20,182 nt of DNA from positions 1 to 20,182 of IMG/VR virus record IMGVR_UViG_3300008108_000666, one strand, 5' to 3'. The notes beneath the pieces were generated by a model. It was not told the DNA's origin and did no database searches. It was given only the letters and a program-made list of their open reading frames with translations. Origin of the DNA: a virus. Of the stretch, positions 1-7,248 are shown one piece after another (position 1 is the first letter of the stretch; the number at the start of each line of letters is the position of its first letter). Both the position numbers and the translations under genes were made by a program.

Positions 1-79
1 CCTCAAACAGCGAAGCACTAACGAGCTGTTGCTCATTTTGTTCTGTGTAAGCCGTAAGGCCTGTAACCAAAAACGCCAT
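1..79 (-). CDS. Probable major capsid protein, N-terminal fragment
   Basis: An ATG at 79-77 opens a frame that runs off the left edge of the window; only 26 codons are visible, starting MAFLVTGLTAYTEQN. It begins 2 bases after the stop of the scaffold-like gene and has the A-rich leader typical of Bacteroidota genes. In tailed phages the major capsid gene usually follows the protease and scaffold genes directly, and the short visible N-terminus resembles capsid openings I recall from Bacteroidota phages. The identity is therefore mostly inferred from position; nothing in 26 residues proves it. Confidence 0.5.
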   Translation of the reverse strand, partial: MAFLVTGLTAYTEQNEQQLVSASLFE

Positions 80-81
80 CT

Positions 82-681
82 TTATTTGTTTTTAAATTGT
101 GAAACGAATTGTGAGTAAGATTTTATCTTGTCAGCTTTGCTTTCAACGCTGACTTTTTTAAAGTTGTTAGGAACTTCAGCCGGTGCTTGAGAAGGTACGT
201 TTACCAAAGTATCTACAAGCTGAATAAGTCCCTGCATTGCTTCGCTCTGTTTTGCAAATGCAGCTTTCATCGTGTTGTAATCAGATTGTAAAGCAGAAAA
301 ACTTTGTTCACTTGCTGCTATTCTGTTTTCAATTTCAGAAAACTTTGCGGCCATTTTCGCTTTCTCTTCTTCGTCTTTCTTTTCCATATCTTTTCCGCTT
401 TCGATCTCAACACTAACTTCTGGAGCTTCAACTTCTTTCGGCTTAATTTCTGCGATCACACCGCCTTCAGCAAGTACGATCTCCGTACCATCTGCCAAAG
501 TATGTTCACCGGCTGGCGCAGGTGAGCCGTCTTCGAGTGTAACGATACCGCCAACTTCTAAAGCTGAAACCATGATCTTAGTGCCATCTGCCAAAGTGTA
601 ACCTGGTGCCGGCATTGTTTCTTCCTGAAAAACAAGTTTTTTAACCTGTGATAAAAGTTCGATTGGGTTCATCATGCACAT
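82..681 (-). CDS. Scaffold-like capsid assembly protein with TLADGT repeats
   Basis: A 199-residue protein in two parts. Residues about 28-79 hold three related short beta-type repeats (TLADGT, TLEDGS, TLADGT) spaced by acidic and glycine-rich stretches. Residues about 97-161 are highly charged and helical, as in a coiled coil, and a basic tail follows. Short coiled-coil proteins placed between a head protease and the capsid gene are usually scaffolds that are cleaved or expelled during prohead assembly. The repeat domain is one I recall from Bacteroidota phage head genes, but its function is unknown to me. The start is uncertain: ATG codons at residues 1, 3 and 4 (MCMMNP) are all usable. The capsid-like gene follows after 2 bases, so the pair is probably co-transcribed. 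Confidence 0.6.
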   Translation of the reverse strand: MCMMNPIELLSQVKKLVFQEETMPAPGYTLADGTKIMVSALEVGGIVTLEDGSPAPAGEHTLADGTEIVLAEGGVIAEIKPKEVEAPEVSVEIESGKDMEKKDEEEKAKMAAKFSEIENRIAASEQSFSALQSDYNTMKAAFAKQSEAMQGLIQLVDTLVNVPSQAPAEVPNNFKKVSVESKADKIKSYSQFVSQFKNK

Positions 682-829
682 ATATACCGAAACCTAAAAA
701 AACTAGACATTTATCAATGAAAAGCGGCATTTTGTAAAAGCAAAAAGTATGTTTTTATGTACGTTTTTTTGTACTTACATTAACCGTACAAACTAAAAAA
801 ATTTTAAAATTGAATTGAGATGTGTGAAA

Positions 830-886
830 CACATACTATACTTTACTTTATTTCTTTTATTTACTTTACTTTATTTACTTTACTTT
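830..886 (-). other. AT-rich purine tract flanking iteron array A
   Basis: Read on the minus strand this stretch is almost only A and G with scattered T, built from short units such as AAAGTAAAGTAAATAAAG. It lies directly downstream of array A in the same relative position as the AT-rich tract beside array B in the initiator gene. No open frame of note crosses it. By analogy with lambda it could be a DNA unwinding element. The remaining non-coding bases (685-829) contain a weak inverted repeat around 758-780 and possible but poor promoter matches before the scaffold gene (TAGGTTTC on the minus strand, about 687-694), which I do not call. Confidence 0.5.
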
Positions 887-941
887 CCTTTGTTGAACGG
901 CTGTTGAACGACCGTTTAACGACCGTTGAACGACCGTTGAA
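887..941 (-). repeat. Iteron-like array A: five 11-bp direct repeats (inverted copy of the origin-like array)
   Basis: Read on the minus strand, five units follow each other without gaps: TTCAACGGTCG (931-941), TTCAACGGTCG (920-930), TTAAACGGTCG (909-919), TTCAACAGCCG (898-908) and TTCAACAAAGG (887-897). The same 11-bp period, unit number and last unit (TTCAACAAAG) recur at 19512-19566 on the plus strand inside the initiator gene, also followed by an AT-rich tract. Here the array is non-coding and starts three bases after the glycosyltransferase stop codon. The 11-bp period is about one helical turn, which is typical of initiator binding sites. A second origin, a titration or incompatibility site, or a relic of a recombination event are all possible. 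Confidence 0.85.
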
Positions 942-944
942 AAA

Positions 945-1949
945 TTAACTCAATAACTTTAAAAAAGCTGCTTTTCTTTTTTCGTTTATCTCATTGAAAT
1001 TGAAGTATTTAGCGCAGTATGTATGCAATAAAATTCCAAGTTCATCCCGCATATCTTTATCATTCACCAAATCGTTAATATATCGAGTCCAGTCGTCTCT
1101 TTTTTTGACATATTTTACGACATTTTCTGGAAAACCTAAGTACGGATCGACATGTGAAACAATGACAGGAATAGCCTTTCCGGCAGCTTCTAAAATTTTA
1201 ATATTTGACTTATATCCGTTAAAATTATTCTTCACCAAAGGCACTAACATAATGTCAGAATGTTTGAACATTTCGTAATAATTAAACACATCTATGCCAC
1301 GAATTAACGTGTGAGGTAAAGCCTGGTCCGCTGTGAAATAGTTAGCCATTTTATGCCAGTAATAACGCTCCGTATCATTCGAATCTGCAAAGCCACCCAT
1401 CACCATTTGAATGTTACCGGATAGCTTTTTTAAAGGCGCTTGTAATAACTTTAAATCCTGATCATGTGTAATCCCCCCCGCCCAAAACAATTTTACAGCA
1501 TCGGTTACAACTCTTTCCCCATTGAATTGAACTTGGCCGTAAGGAATTGCATTCGGTAATATTTCAACGTTTTTATTGTGATAATAAATAGCATCAGCCA
1601 ACCTCTCATGAGTACATGTAACCAGATCGGCTTCCCTCATGTGATATATTAATTTTGCTGCGAAATTTGAAGCGTTATAACTATCGTACATCAAATGATC
1701 GTGCGATAATATCCAATAGTCATCCACATCCACAACTAACTTAAAACCTTTCTGCTTTCGCCTTTCGATTAGATTTTCAGGTTCCCAAATTCGATTGATA
1801 AAAACAATATCGTAATTGTGTTCATCCCATTGCTCTTCCGTCATTGAATCGGTTATTCTGCCGTATTCTTTTTCCATTAAAGAGATCGGGAGCATTAATC
1901 TGTGATAGCCGCAGCCGCTAAATTTTTGTGTTAATGTTAGGATTTTCAT
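945..1949 (-). CDS. Glycosyltransferase, GT-B fold (GT4-like)
   Basis: A 334-residue protein with the two-lobed plan of GT-B glycosyltransferases. The N-terminus MKILTLTQKFSGCGYHR is a typical acceptor-domain opening; DVDDYW lies at 74-79, the inter-domain LPNAI at 131-135, and the donor-sugar side has FWAGGITHDQDL (155-166) and YKSNIKILEAAGKAIPVIVS (246-265), close to the usual nucleotide-sugar-binding helix. It lacks membrane segments and should be cytoplasmic. Substrate cannot be read from sequence; phage-borne enzymes of this kind decorate host surface polymers, capsid proteins or modified DNA bases. It lies between the head protease and the scaffold, which are normally neighbours, with a terminator-like hairpin before it and the iteron array after it, so it looks like an inserted cargo gene. 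Confidence 0.8.
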   Translation of the reverse strand: MKILTLTQKFSGCGYHRLMLPISLMEKEYGRITDSMTEEQWDEHNYDIVFINRIWEPENLIERRKQKGFKLVVDVDDYWILSHDHLMYDSYNASNFAAKLIYHMREADLVTCTHERLADAIYYHNKNVEILPNAIPYGQVQFNGERVVTDAVKLFWAGGITHDQDLKLLQAPLKKLSGNIQMVMGGFADSNDTERYYWHKMANYFTADQALPHTLIRGIDVFNYYEMFKHSDIMLVPLVKNNFNGYKSNIKILEAAGKAIPVIVSHVDPYLGFPENVVKYVKKRDDWTRYINDLVNDKDMRDELGILLHTYCAKYFNFNEINEKRKAAFLKLLS

Positions 1950-1964
1950 ATTAATAAATACTAA

Positions 1965-1997
1965 TAAAAAACCCCACCCGTAAAAACAGGTAGGGGG
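1965..1997 (-). terminator. Rho-independent terminator after the protease gene
   Basis: On the minus strand CCCC-U-ACCUG pairs with CGGGU-GGGG around a UUUUUA loop, followed by a U run (UUUUUUAUU). One pair is G-U only when read on the minus strand, which supports this orientation. It lies about 30 bases after the stop at 2025 and just before the glycosyltransferase start. Confidence 0.75.
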
Positions 1998-2024
1998 TAA
2001 CCTAAATCAAACACAAAAACCGAA

Positions 2025-3056
2025 TTAAAAGTCTTTAAGCAAATCTCTTAGTTTTTCAATTATCTCTTCTTCTTTCATTCTCATTTTTACTTCTGTCATA
2101 TCGAACATACCTTCAACGCTGAATCCTTTGAACGTACCGTCTTTCACTTTTGCCCACGTTTCATCATTCATAACCTTTGCACCCAAAAACCACGTGCCAT
2201 CTGGTAGGTCTTCAAACTGCTTCATTTTCGGAATGCCTTTGCTTTCATCTGCTATCCAAGACATAAAGAAAGTAATACCTTCAACTGGCTTTGTATGCAT
2301 TTCGTTTGCGCTTTGCTGAAACCCTTTTGCGTAAAACTTCAAAGCGATTGTTTCAATAGTCTTTTTGTCAAAAAATACATAATATTCGCCTGTTTCATCT
2401 CTTCTGTAAATAGGCATGTCCGGGATCATTGCAGGGCCGACTACAATACGTTCTTCATTATTGACTACAGAAAAAGCATGCATCTTTTGACGATCTATCT
2501 GCTCAAGTTTACGCTGCGCCCACTCAATGCCAGCATCACCACCCCAAGCAAGCCACATAAGCCGTCCGCATCCGTCGCCTAATTCCTTTTGTGAGTTTTG
2601 CCTGTGCCTTTCAAAGGCTGCCATTTTTGCTATCGTGTCTCTCGATAGAGGTCGACCAGCTGCGAGATCGTTAGCTCTTTTTTTCCCGACAGGCGTTCCA
2701 CATTCACCCCATCCGTTTTCTTCAGCCCACCTCAAAGCAACCTTTGCGTTCTCGCTTGCTTCTTTTGGATAGTCGCTGTAGCTTTCCTGAAAGTTCTGAT
2801 CTTTGTTCTCCCATTTGCTATAACAGATCGCAGCCGCCTGTTCCTGATCTTTGCCTTCACCTACCATATACGAAATGCAGCGAGGTATAAACTCATCTTC
2901 CGATTCGCCTGCATTCGGCTCAACAAATATCTGTTTTTCAAATGCGAAAAACGTTTCATTAATGGCCGGCACGTCAACGAGTGCTATTGCGTTAACTTCC
3001 TGAATAGAGTTTTCGTCTTCTTTGATTGTCAATTTGAATAAAGGTAACTTTTCCAT
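2025..3056 (-). CDS. XkdF-like prohead protease with two extra N-terminal modules
   Basis: A 343-residue protein counted from the ATG at 3056, chosen because it begins one base after the tape-measure stop; the longer frame would need a TTG at 3083. Three modules are visible. Residues 47-82 form a Cys module (RCISYMVGEGKDQEQAA then ICYSKW) known to me from phage head proteins. Residues 96-185 hold a domain with YPKEAS, KKRANDLAAGRPLSRDT and WLAWGGDAG, also recurrent in phage proteases and portals. Residues 204-320 match the XkdF/S78-type phage serine protease, with candidate catalytic His254 (NEMHTKPVEG) and Ser313 (GFSVEG). Family role: cleaving scaffold and capsid proteins in prohead maturation. 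It is unusual that it follows the tail genes. Confidence 0.8.
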   Translation of the reverse strand: MEKLPLFKLTIKEDENSIQEVNAIALVDVPAINETFFAFEKQIFVEPNAGESEDEFIPRCISYMVGEGKDQEQAAAICYSKWENKDQNFQESYSDYPKEASENAKVALRWAEENGWGECGTPVGKKRANDLAAGRPLSRDTIAKMAAFERHRQNSQKELGDGCGRLMWLAWGGDAGIEWAQRKLEQIDRQKMHAFSVVNNEERIVVGPAMIPDMPIYRRDETGEYYVFFDKKTIETIALKFYAKGFQQSANEMHTKPVEGITFFMSWIADESKGIPKMKQFEDLPDGTWFLGAKVMNDETWAKVKDGTFKGFSVEGMFDMTEVKMRMKEEEIIEKLRDLLKDF

Positions 3057-3057
3057 A

Positions 3058-5250
3058 TTATCCGATCCTTGCATTACGCTCAAGGTACGCGTTTCTTTGA
3101 TTGTTATTTTGAATGTCTGAATTCATGACATAAGCTCTTAAAGACTGATTCCCTAGATCATTTATTGCTTGAGCATTTAGTGCCTGCCCCTGTACAGCAG
3201 GTGAAAGTCCAGGCTGCATTGGTGCGTTTAAATTGCCCGGAGGAGGAGGGGGAGTAGGACCAGTTCCACCTCCTCCACTGCCATTCATAAATTTACCTAT
3301 TGAAGTTGCTGATATTGTTGCAATAGAACCAGCCGCTCTAATTTTTGCAGCTATAGCTTGTTTTGTAGCTAATGCCATCCCTGAACCTGGCACTATTAAA
3401 TTCATAGGACTTGCCGCTCCAGCTGCATAATATGAAGCTATTTCTCTTTGCGTATCCATTATTATTTTAACTATTGCCAAAGCTTTATCTATTACAAAAA
3501 ATGCGTTAGCCAATTTTTTATTCTTACCTGCTAATGACTCTAATGCATTAAGTCCGGCACTTGTTGCGGCAAATGTTGCATTTTGTAATTCTATTTCCGC
3601 TTGTAATATTTGATTATTAAATTCTTGTTTTTTCTGTAAATCTTCTTGTTTAAACTTATCTTCTAATGCAACTTCTTCCTGTCTTTGTTTTTGACGTAAT
3701 GCAACGGTCAAAGCTAAGCGTTGCATGAAATTCAGATTTTCATTTGCAGCGATCTGACTCAACTGCTCCTGATGTGTTATTTGTAACTCCGCTTTTTCTT
3801 TTTCCCTTTGATCTTTAATACCGGCTAACCTTATTTCCTCATTTATTTTGTTTATTTCATTTGCAAACTCTTTTTCTTTTTCTTTTTGCTCTTTTCTATA
3901 TTGATCTTCAACTTCACTTCTTTGTCTTCTATATGACTCTTTTAAAATGTTTATCTCTTCTTCTGACCTTCCTGTTAATTTAATTAAATCTTCATTGTAT
4001 TTTTTGTCAATATCTAAAAGCTCCTGATCTCTTTTTGTCATTAAAGATTTGCGTCTTTCAGCTACAACCTGATCAGCCTCTTCTCTTCTTTTGTTTTCTT
4101 CATTTGCCGCTTGTTCGTTAGCTTCTGATCTATCTTTATTCCCTTTATTATTTGCACCGTTTAATTGATTCTGATAGCCTGCATATTGATTCTCTTGCTG
4201 AAGAAGAGTACTCTTCATTGTTTTTATTGATTCATCCGCTTCGGTTTTTACTTTTTCAGGATCAAAGAGCTGATTCGCAACCCAATCAGAAGCCGCTACA
4301 TTCATCTTTGTAATTTCCTCATTTATTGTAGTAGCAACAACTTTGCCAAATCCTAAAACATCACTAACTTGATTAACTGTTAAAATAATCAAATCAATAG
4401 GTGCGGCTAATGCTCTTAAAATAGCAGTATTGGCTTCAATAGCGCCACGAATAACCATTTTTGTTAATTCGTTATTTCTTTTTGCAGCTGCTATCTGAGA
4501 TACTTTTGTTATTTCAGCTTGTTCTATTCTTGCTTTACTTTCTGCAATAACTAATTTTAGCTGACTCATTTTAATTTGCAGTATCTCCTTTTCGCTTTTC
4601 CCTTGCAGCTTTAATATCTCATCTGATGAATTTAAAGCGTCCATCTTTTCTTGTTCCGCTTTTAAATTCTTTTCTGTTTGTTCATTTAATTTTTCCTGTT
4701 CTTTTGAAACACCATTTACAAGACCTTTAATATCATCCCAATAAGCAACCAAAGTACCGACTGCTACAACTAAGGCACCGATGCCAGAAGATATAAGAGC
4801 TTTTTTAAACCCACTCACACCTTGTGTAGCAGCATTGACAAAAATCTTTAACTGCTGCCAACTTTTACCTAAATCCTTTAATTGGCTTAACCCTTGCGCC
4901 AAAGCCATCGCACCCTGAACTTTCAATAATGCCTTTTGTACGTCCTCACTTTCAGCACCAACCAAAGCCATTGCACCTTGCACCGCACTAAAACCGGCTG
5001 CTATCTGCGAACCCAATGTAACAAATGCCTGAAACTTTTTCCCAGGATCAAATAAATCCGCCGTCTCCCTTGCATCATCAATTCTATCTTTTAAATCAGC
5101 TACTTTTCTTGCAGCATCAATAGCCTGCGTTGCCCCGAATTTATCCTGCATTGCAAGCAACTCCTGATTAGCTTCTTTCAAAGCCTTTCGCATATTACCT
5201 ACCGACTGAAAATCCACCTGTACCGTTGCCCCTATAACCGTATTAGCCAT
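3058..5250 (-). CDS. Tail tape-measure protein
   Basis: A 730-residue protein from the ATG at 5250 (MANTVIGATVQVDF); the upstream TTG at 5256 is less likely. It has the standard plan: a short N-terminal domain, helical segments, a hydrophobic stretch near residue 155-172 (SSGIGALVVAVGTLVAYW), a long Lys/Glu/Gln-rich coiled coil (about 380-560), a second hydrophobic and Ala-rich region, and a C-terminal Gly/Pro linker (GGGGTGPTPPPPPG). Tape-measure proteins fill the tail lumen and fix tail length; at about 0.15 nm per residue this would correspond to roughly 110 nm, but only as a family rule. Its start overlaps the preceding frame by 8 bases. It is rather short for the family, and no peptidase or lysozyme domain is seen. 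Confidence 0.88.
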   Translation of the reverse strand: MANTVIGATVQVDFQSVGNMRKALKEANQELLAMQDKFGATQAIDAARKVADLKDRIDDARETADLFDPGKKFQAFVTLGSQIAAGFSAVQGAMALVGAESEDVQKALLKVQGAMALAQGLSQLKDLGKSWQQLKIFVNAATQGVSGFKKALISSGIGALVVAVGTLVAYWDDIKGLVNGVSKEQEKLNEQTEKNLKAEQEKMDALNSSDEILKLQGKSEKEILQIKMSQLKLVIAESKARIEQAEITKVSQIAAAKRNNELTKMVIRGAIEANTAILRALAAPIDLIILTVNQVSDVLGFGKVVATTINEEITKMNVAASDWVANQLFDPEKVKTEADESIKTMKSTLLQQENQYAGYQNQLNGANNKGNKDRSEANEQAANEENKRREEADQVVAERRKSLMTKRDQELLDIDKKYNEDLIKLTGRSEEEINILKESYRRQRSEVEDQYRKEQKEKEKEFANEINKINEEIRLAGIKDQREKEKAELQITHQEQLSQIAANENLNFMQRLALTVALRQKQRQEEVALEDKFKQEDLQKKQEFNNQILQAEIELQNATFAATSAGLNALESLAGKNKKLANAFFVIDKALAIVKIIMDTQREIASYYAAGAASPMNLIVPGSGMALATKQAIAAKIRAAGSIATISATSIGKFMNGSGGGGTGPTPPPPPGNLNAPMQPGLSPAVQGQALNAQAINDLGNQSLRAYVMNSDIQNNNQRNAYLERNARIG

Positions 5251-5911
5251 TATCAATTATTTTTAAAAGTTCAACCTTTACCAATTCATTATTTGTAACA
5301 TCGTAATCGCTCACCTTATTCAACCGGAACCGCACCCCGTCAATAAATACCGCTTTGCCAAAATCGAGTTGCGCTATGTCCAAAGGTTTCAAATAAACAT
5401 GACACGTTAACAGCTTACTATCTTTGTCAGCTATTTCAGCAATATAGTTGCTCCAAAATCTATTGAATAGATTTTGAGAAGGATATGTTCCTACAGTAAA
5501 ATAAACCTCGCTAGGTGCGCCAAAATTAAGATCTTGAGTAGGTGTAATCGGATCATCTAAGTGACCAGCGTAACCATAAAACGTCTTTGCAAAATTGCTG
5601 CCACCGACCATAATATTCCAACTACTTGCACTTTTCTTTTTGCTGAATAGAATCCTTATGTTTGAATCCGTCCTGTCTTCCGCTAATAACTCATTTGATT
5701 TTTTGTAAATAGGAACCACATATTTATCAGATGCTTCATATTGAATAAGCGGTGAAGATGCAAATATTATATCAGTCGTTTGTTTGTCGTTTGAAAACTG
5801 AAAACCAGTATCGAACTGTCTATCCGCATAATTCTGATTAAACTTCTTCTTGTAACTTTCATTATAAAAATCTGAATCTTGGTACGATCTGCCAGCTCTT
5901 ATCTCTTGCAA
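5243..5911 (-). CDS. C-terminal part of a tail protein, probably separated by a frameshift
   Basis: This 222-codon frame has no good start: its first codon is a TTG at 5911 and the first ATG lies about 100 residues in. It overlaps the end of the preceding 461-residue frame by 50 bases in the +1 frame. Its beginning (YQDSDFYNESYKKKF, then QFDTGFQF and SPLIQYEAS) looks like the natural continuation of that tail protein rather than a free N-terminus. I infer that the two frames were once one gene of about 680 residues, or are joined by frameshifting. The product would be a tail-tip or baseplate-type structural protein found next to the tape measure in Bacteroidota phages; its exact role is unknown. 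Confidence 0.6.
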   Translation of the reverse strand: MQEIRAGRSYQDSDFYNESYKKKFNQNYADRQFDTGFQFSNDKQTTDIIFASSPLIQYEASDKYVVPIYKKSNELLAEDRTDSNIRILFSKKKSASSWNIMVGGSNFAKTFYGYAGHLDDPITPTQDLNFGAPSEVYFTVGTYPSQNLFNRFWSNYIAEIADKDSKLLTCHVYLKPLDIAQLDFGKAVFIDGVRFRLNKVSDYDVTNNELVKVELLKIIDNG

Positions 5912-7247
5912 CCTTATAAGTCCAGTCTATATCAGCACCACTCATGAAATCCACATAAGGCACAATATTAAGCGTCTTCTCATTCTCTTTATCTTCATAA
6001 ACGTAAAGATTAAACATCTTGATTATTGACGCTAAAAAGTCTTTTTGAAATATACCCTTCGGTATCGTTTCATTTACAGGCACCGTATCTCCACTTGTTA
6101 TTAATGTCGGTATTGCATTGTCAACATTTATGTAAAAATTACTGATAATTCTCGACAATAAAACGGTCTTTGTTAATTCAGGATTCAAACTGAAAACTTT
6201 TATTTCAAAAACATCATTTTGTACTATAGGCTCTTCAAAGCTGAAATCTATATTTATCTGCCCTATTTCACCGCTATATTCAAAGATGTATAAAGCATTC
6301 CCGTTTTTATTAATAGATATCCTTAAAGCTTTTTCCTCAACTCCACCTGTAATGGTATATCCGCAGTTCAAAGTGAATCTGCATTTTCCATTTATAGGTG
6401 TTGCAATGTTATATGTGAATTGATCTTTTGTGCCGCTTATAACAAAGTTGCCGCCTATTGCAGTTACATAACTCAAAAGTGTATTGTCTATTGTGCTAAG
6501 GCTTCCGCTTCTTCTTTCACACCTTAGCTGACGTGTATCTAATTTAGTTAATTCTTTTGTATTGTGCGGAATGATTAAAGACTTAAAATAACTTGTATTA
6601 AAAAAAGATGAGTTATAAGTATATCCAGCCGCTGTAAACATTTTATCGATATATTCTTTTACATACAAAGCAGGCCTAAAAGTACCTATTTCATAATCAT
6701 CATTCAATCCTGAAAGAACTGCCGTCTCCCTATATAAACCGTAATCAATAAGCGGATAAAAGTAACCGCTGCCAGGTGTATTATCCCAGCTTGCGGATAT
6801 GTTTGAATGGCTTAATGTATGATCGTAAGTACTAAAATCTAGATCTTCCAATTTCTTATTACTGATCTCGGCCATTAACCCTGAAAGCTCACCAAACAAT
6901 GCGCCTTCATATTCTAACATGTCGCCTTCTTTAATTATACCTGTAAGTCTAAAAACACCCCTAAGCACTAACAAACCATTTAACCTTAATTCGGCCCTGC
7001 TCGTTTGCGCTACATTGAAAGCAGACCCGATATTAGGCTGTCCCGGTGTATAAGGATTATTGCTACCCATCTCCGCAATATGTCCGAATATAGTATTATT
7101 GTTTCCGGTACCTGGTAAAACTATCTGTTTGCTAAATGATGTTTCACGTGAAGCAAAGTTCCTGATGTCATCAATGGCAAAAGTTAATTGAATACTGATC
7201 TGATCATTTATATCTGCTCTTTGCCCTTCTATAAACAGTTCATACAT
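5862..7247 (-). CDS. Large tail (baseplate-like) protein, N-terminal part
   Basis: A 461-residue frame from the ATG at 7247 (MYELFIEGQRADINDQ). The opening with DDIRNFASRETSFSKQIVLPGT is one I recall from proteins that sit next to the tape measure in Bacteroidota phages and prophages, often unnamed. It is rich in beta strands and aromatic residues, has no membrane segment, and is likely a virion protein. The frame ends soon after DWTYKVARDKSWQIVP with RFRFL and a TAA, where related proteins as I remember them would continue; the continuation seems to be in the next frame (5243-5911). It starts one base after the stop of the upstream tail gene, so both are in one operon. Confidence 0.7.
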   Translation of the reverse strand: MYELFIEGQRADINDQISIQLTFAIDDIRNFASRETSFSKQIVLPGTGNNNTIFGHIAEMGSNNPYTPGQPNIGSAFNVAQTSRAELRLNGLLVLRGVFRLTGIIKEGDMLEYEGALFGELSGLMAEISNKKLEDLDFSTYDHTLSHSNISASWDNTPGSGYFYPLIDYGLYRETAVLSGLNDDYEIGTFRPALYVKEYIDKMFTAAGYTYNSSFFNTSYFKSLIIPHNTKELTKLDTRQLRCERRSGSLSTIDNTLLSYVTAIGGNFVISGTKDQFTYNIATPINGKCRFTLNCGYTITGGVEEKALRISINKNGNALYIFEYSGEIGQINIDFSFEEPIVQNDVFEIKVFSLNPELTKTVLLSRIISNFYINVDNAIPTLITSGDTVPVNETIPKGIFQKDFLASIIKMFNLYVYEDKENEKTLNIVPYVDFMSGADIDWTYKVARDKSWQIVPRFRFL

Positions 7248-7248
7248 A

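Noticed and set aside
758-780. Operator formed by the ATGTAC/GTAC inverted repeat
   Set aside because: The arms are short and imperfect and are separated mostly by a T run; this is expected often in AT-rich DNA.
887-941. CRISPR-like array or leader
   Set aside because: The repeats are 11 bp with no spacers between them, and no cas genes are present. Tandem iterons explain them better.
830-945. Remnant of a second initiator gene in the minus-strand direction
   Set aside because: Reading the purine tract in all frames gives at most a short stretch like KESKVNKVK with an early stop, and no trace of the winged-helix or DnaD-like domains flanks it. A site copy is more likely than a gene relic.
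1965-1997. Riboswitch before the glycosyltransferase gene
   Set aside because: A single stem followed by a U run and lying after a gene end is fully explained as a terminator.
3233-3430. Plus-strand frame of 65 codons rich in Gly, Pro and Val
   Set aside because: It is the antisense shadow of the Gly/Pro linker of the tape measure, which explains its composition.
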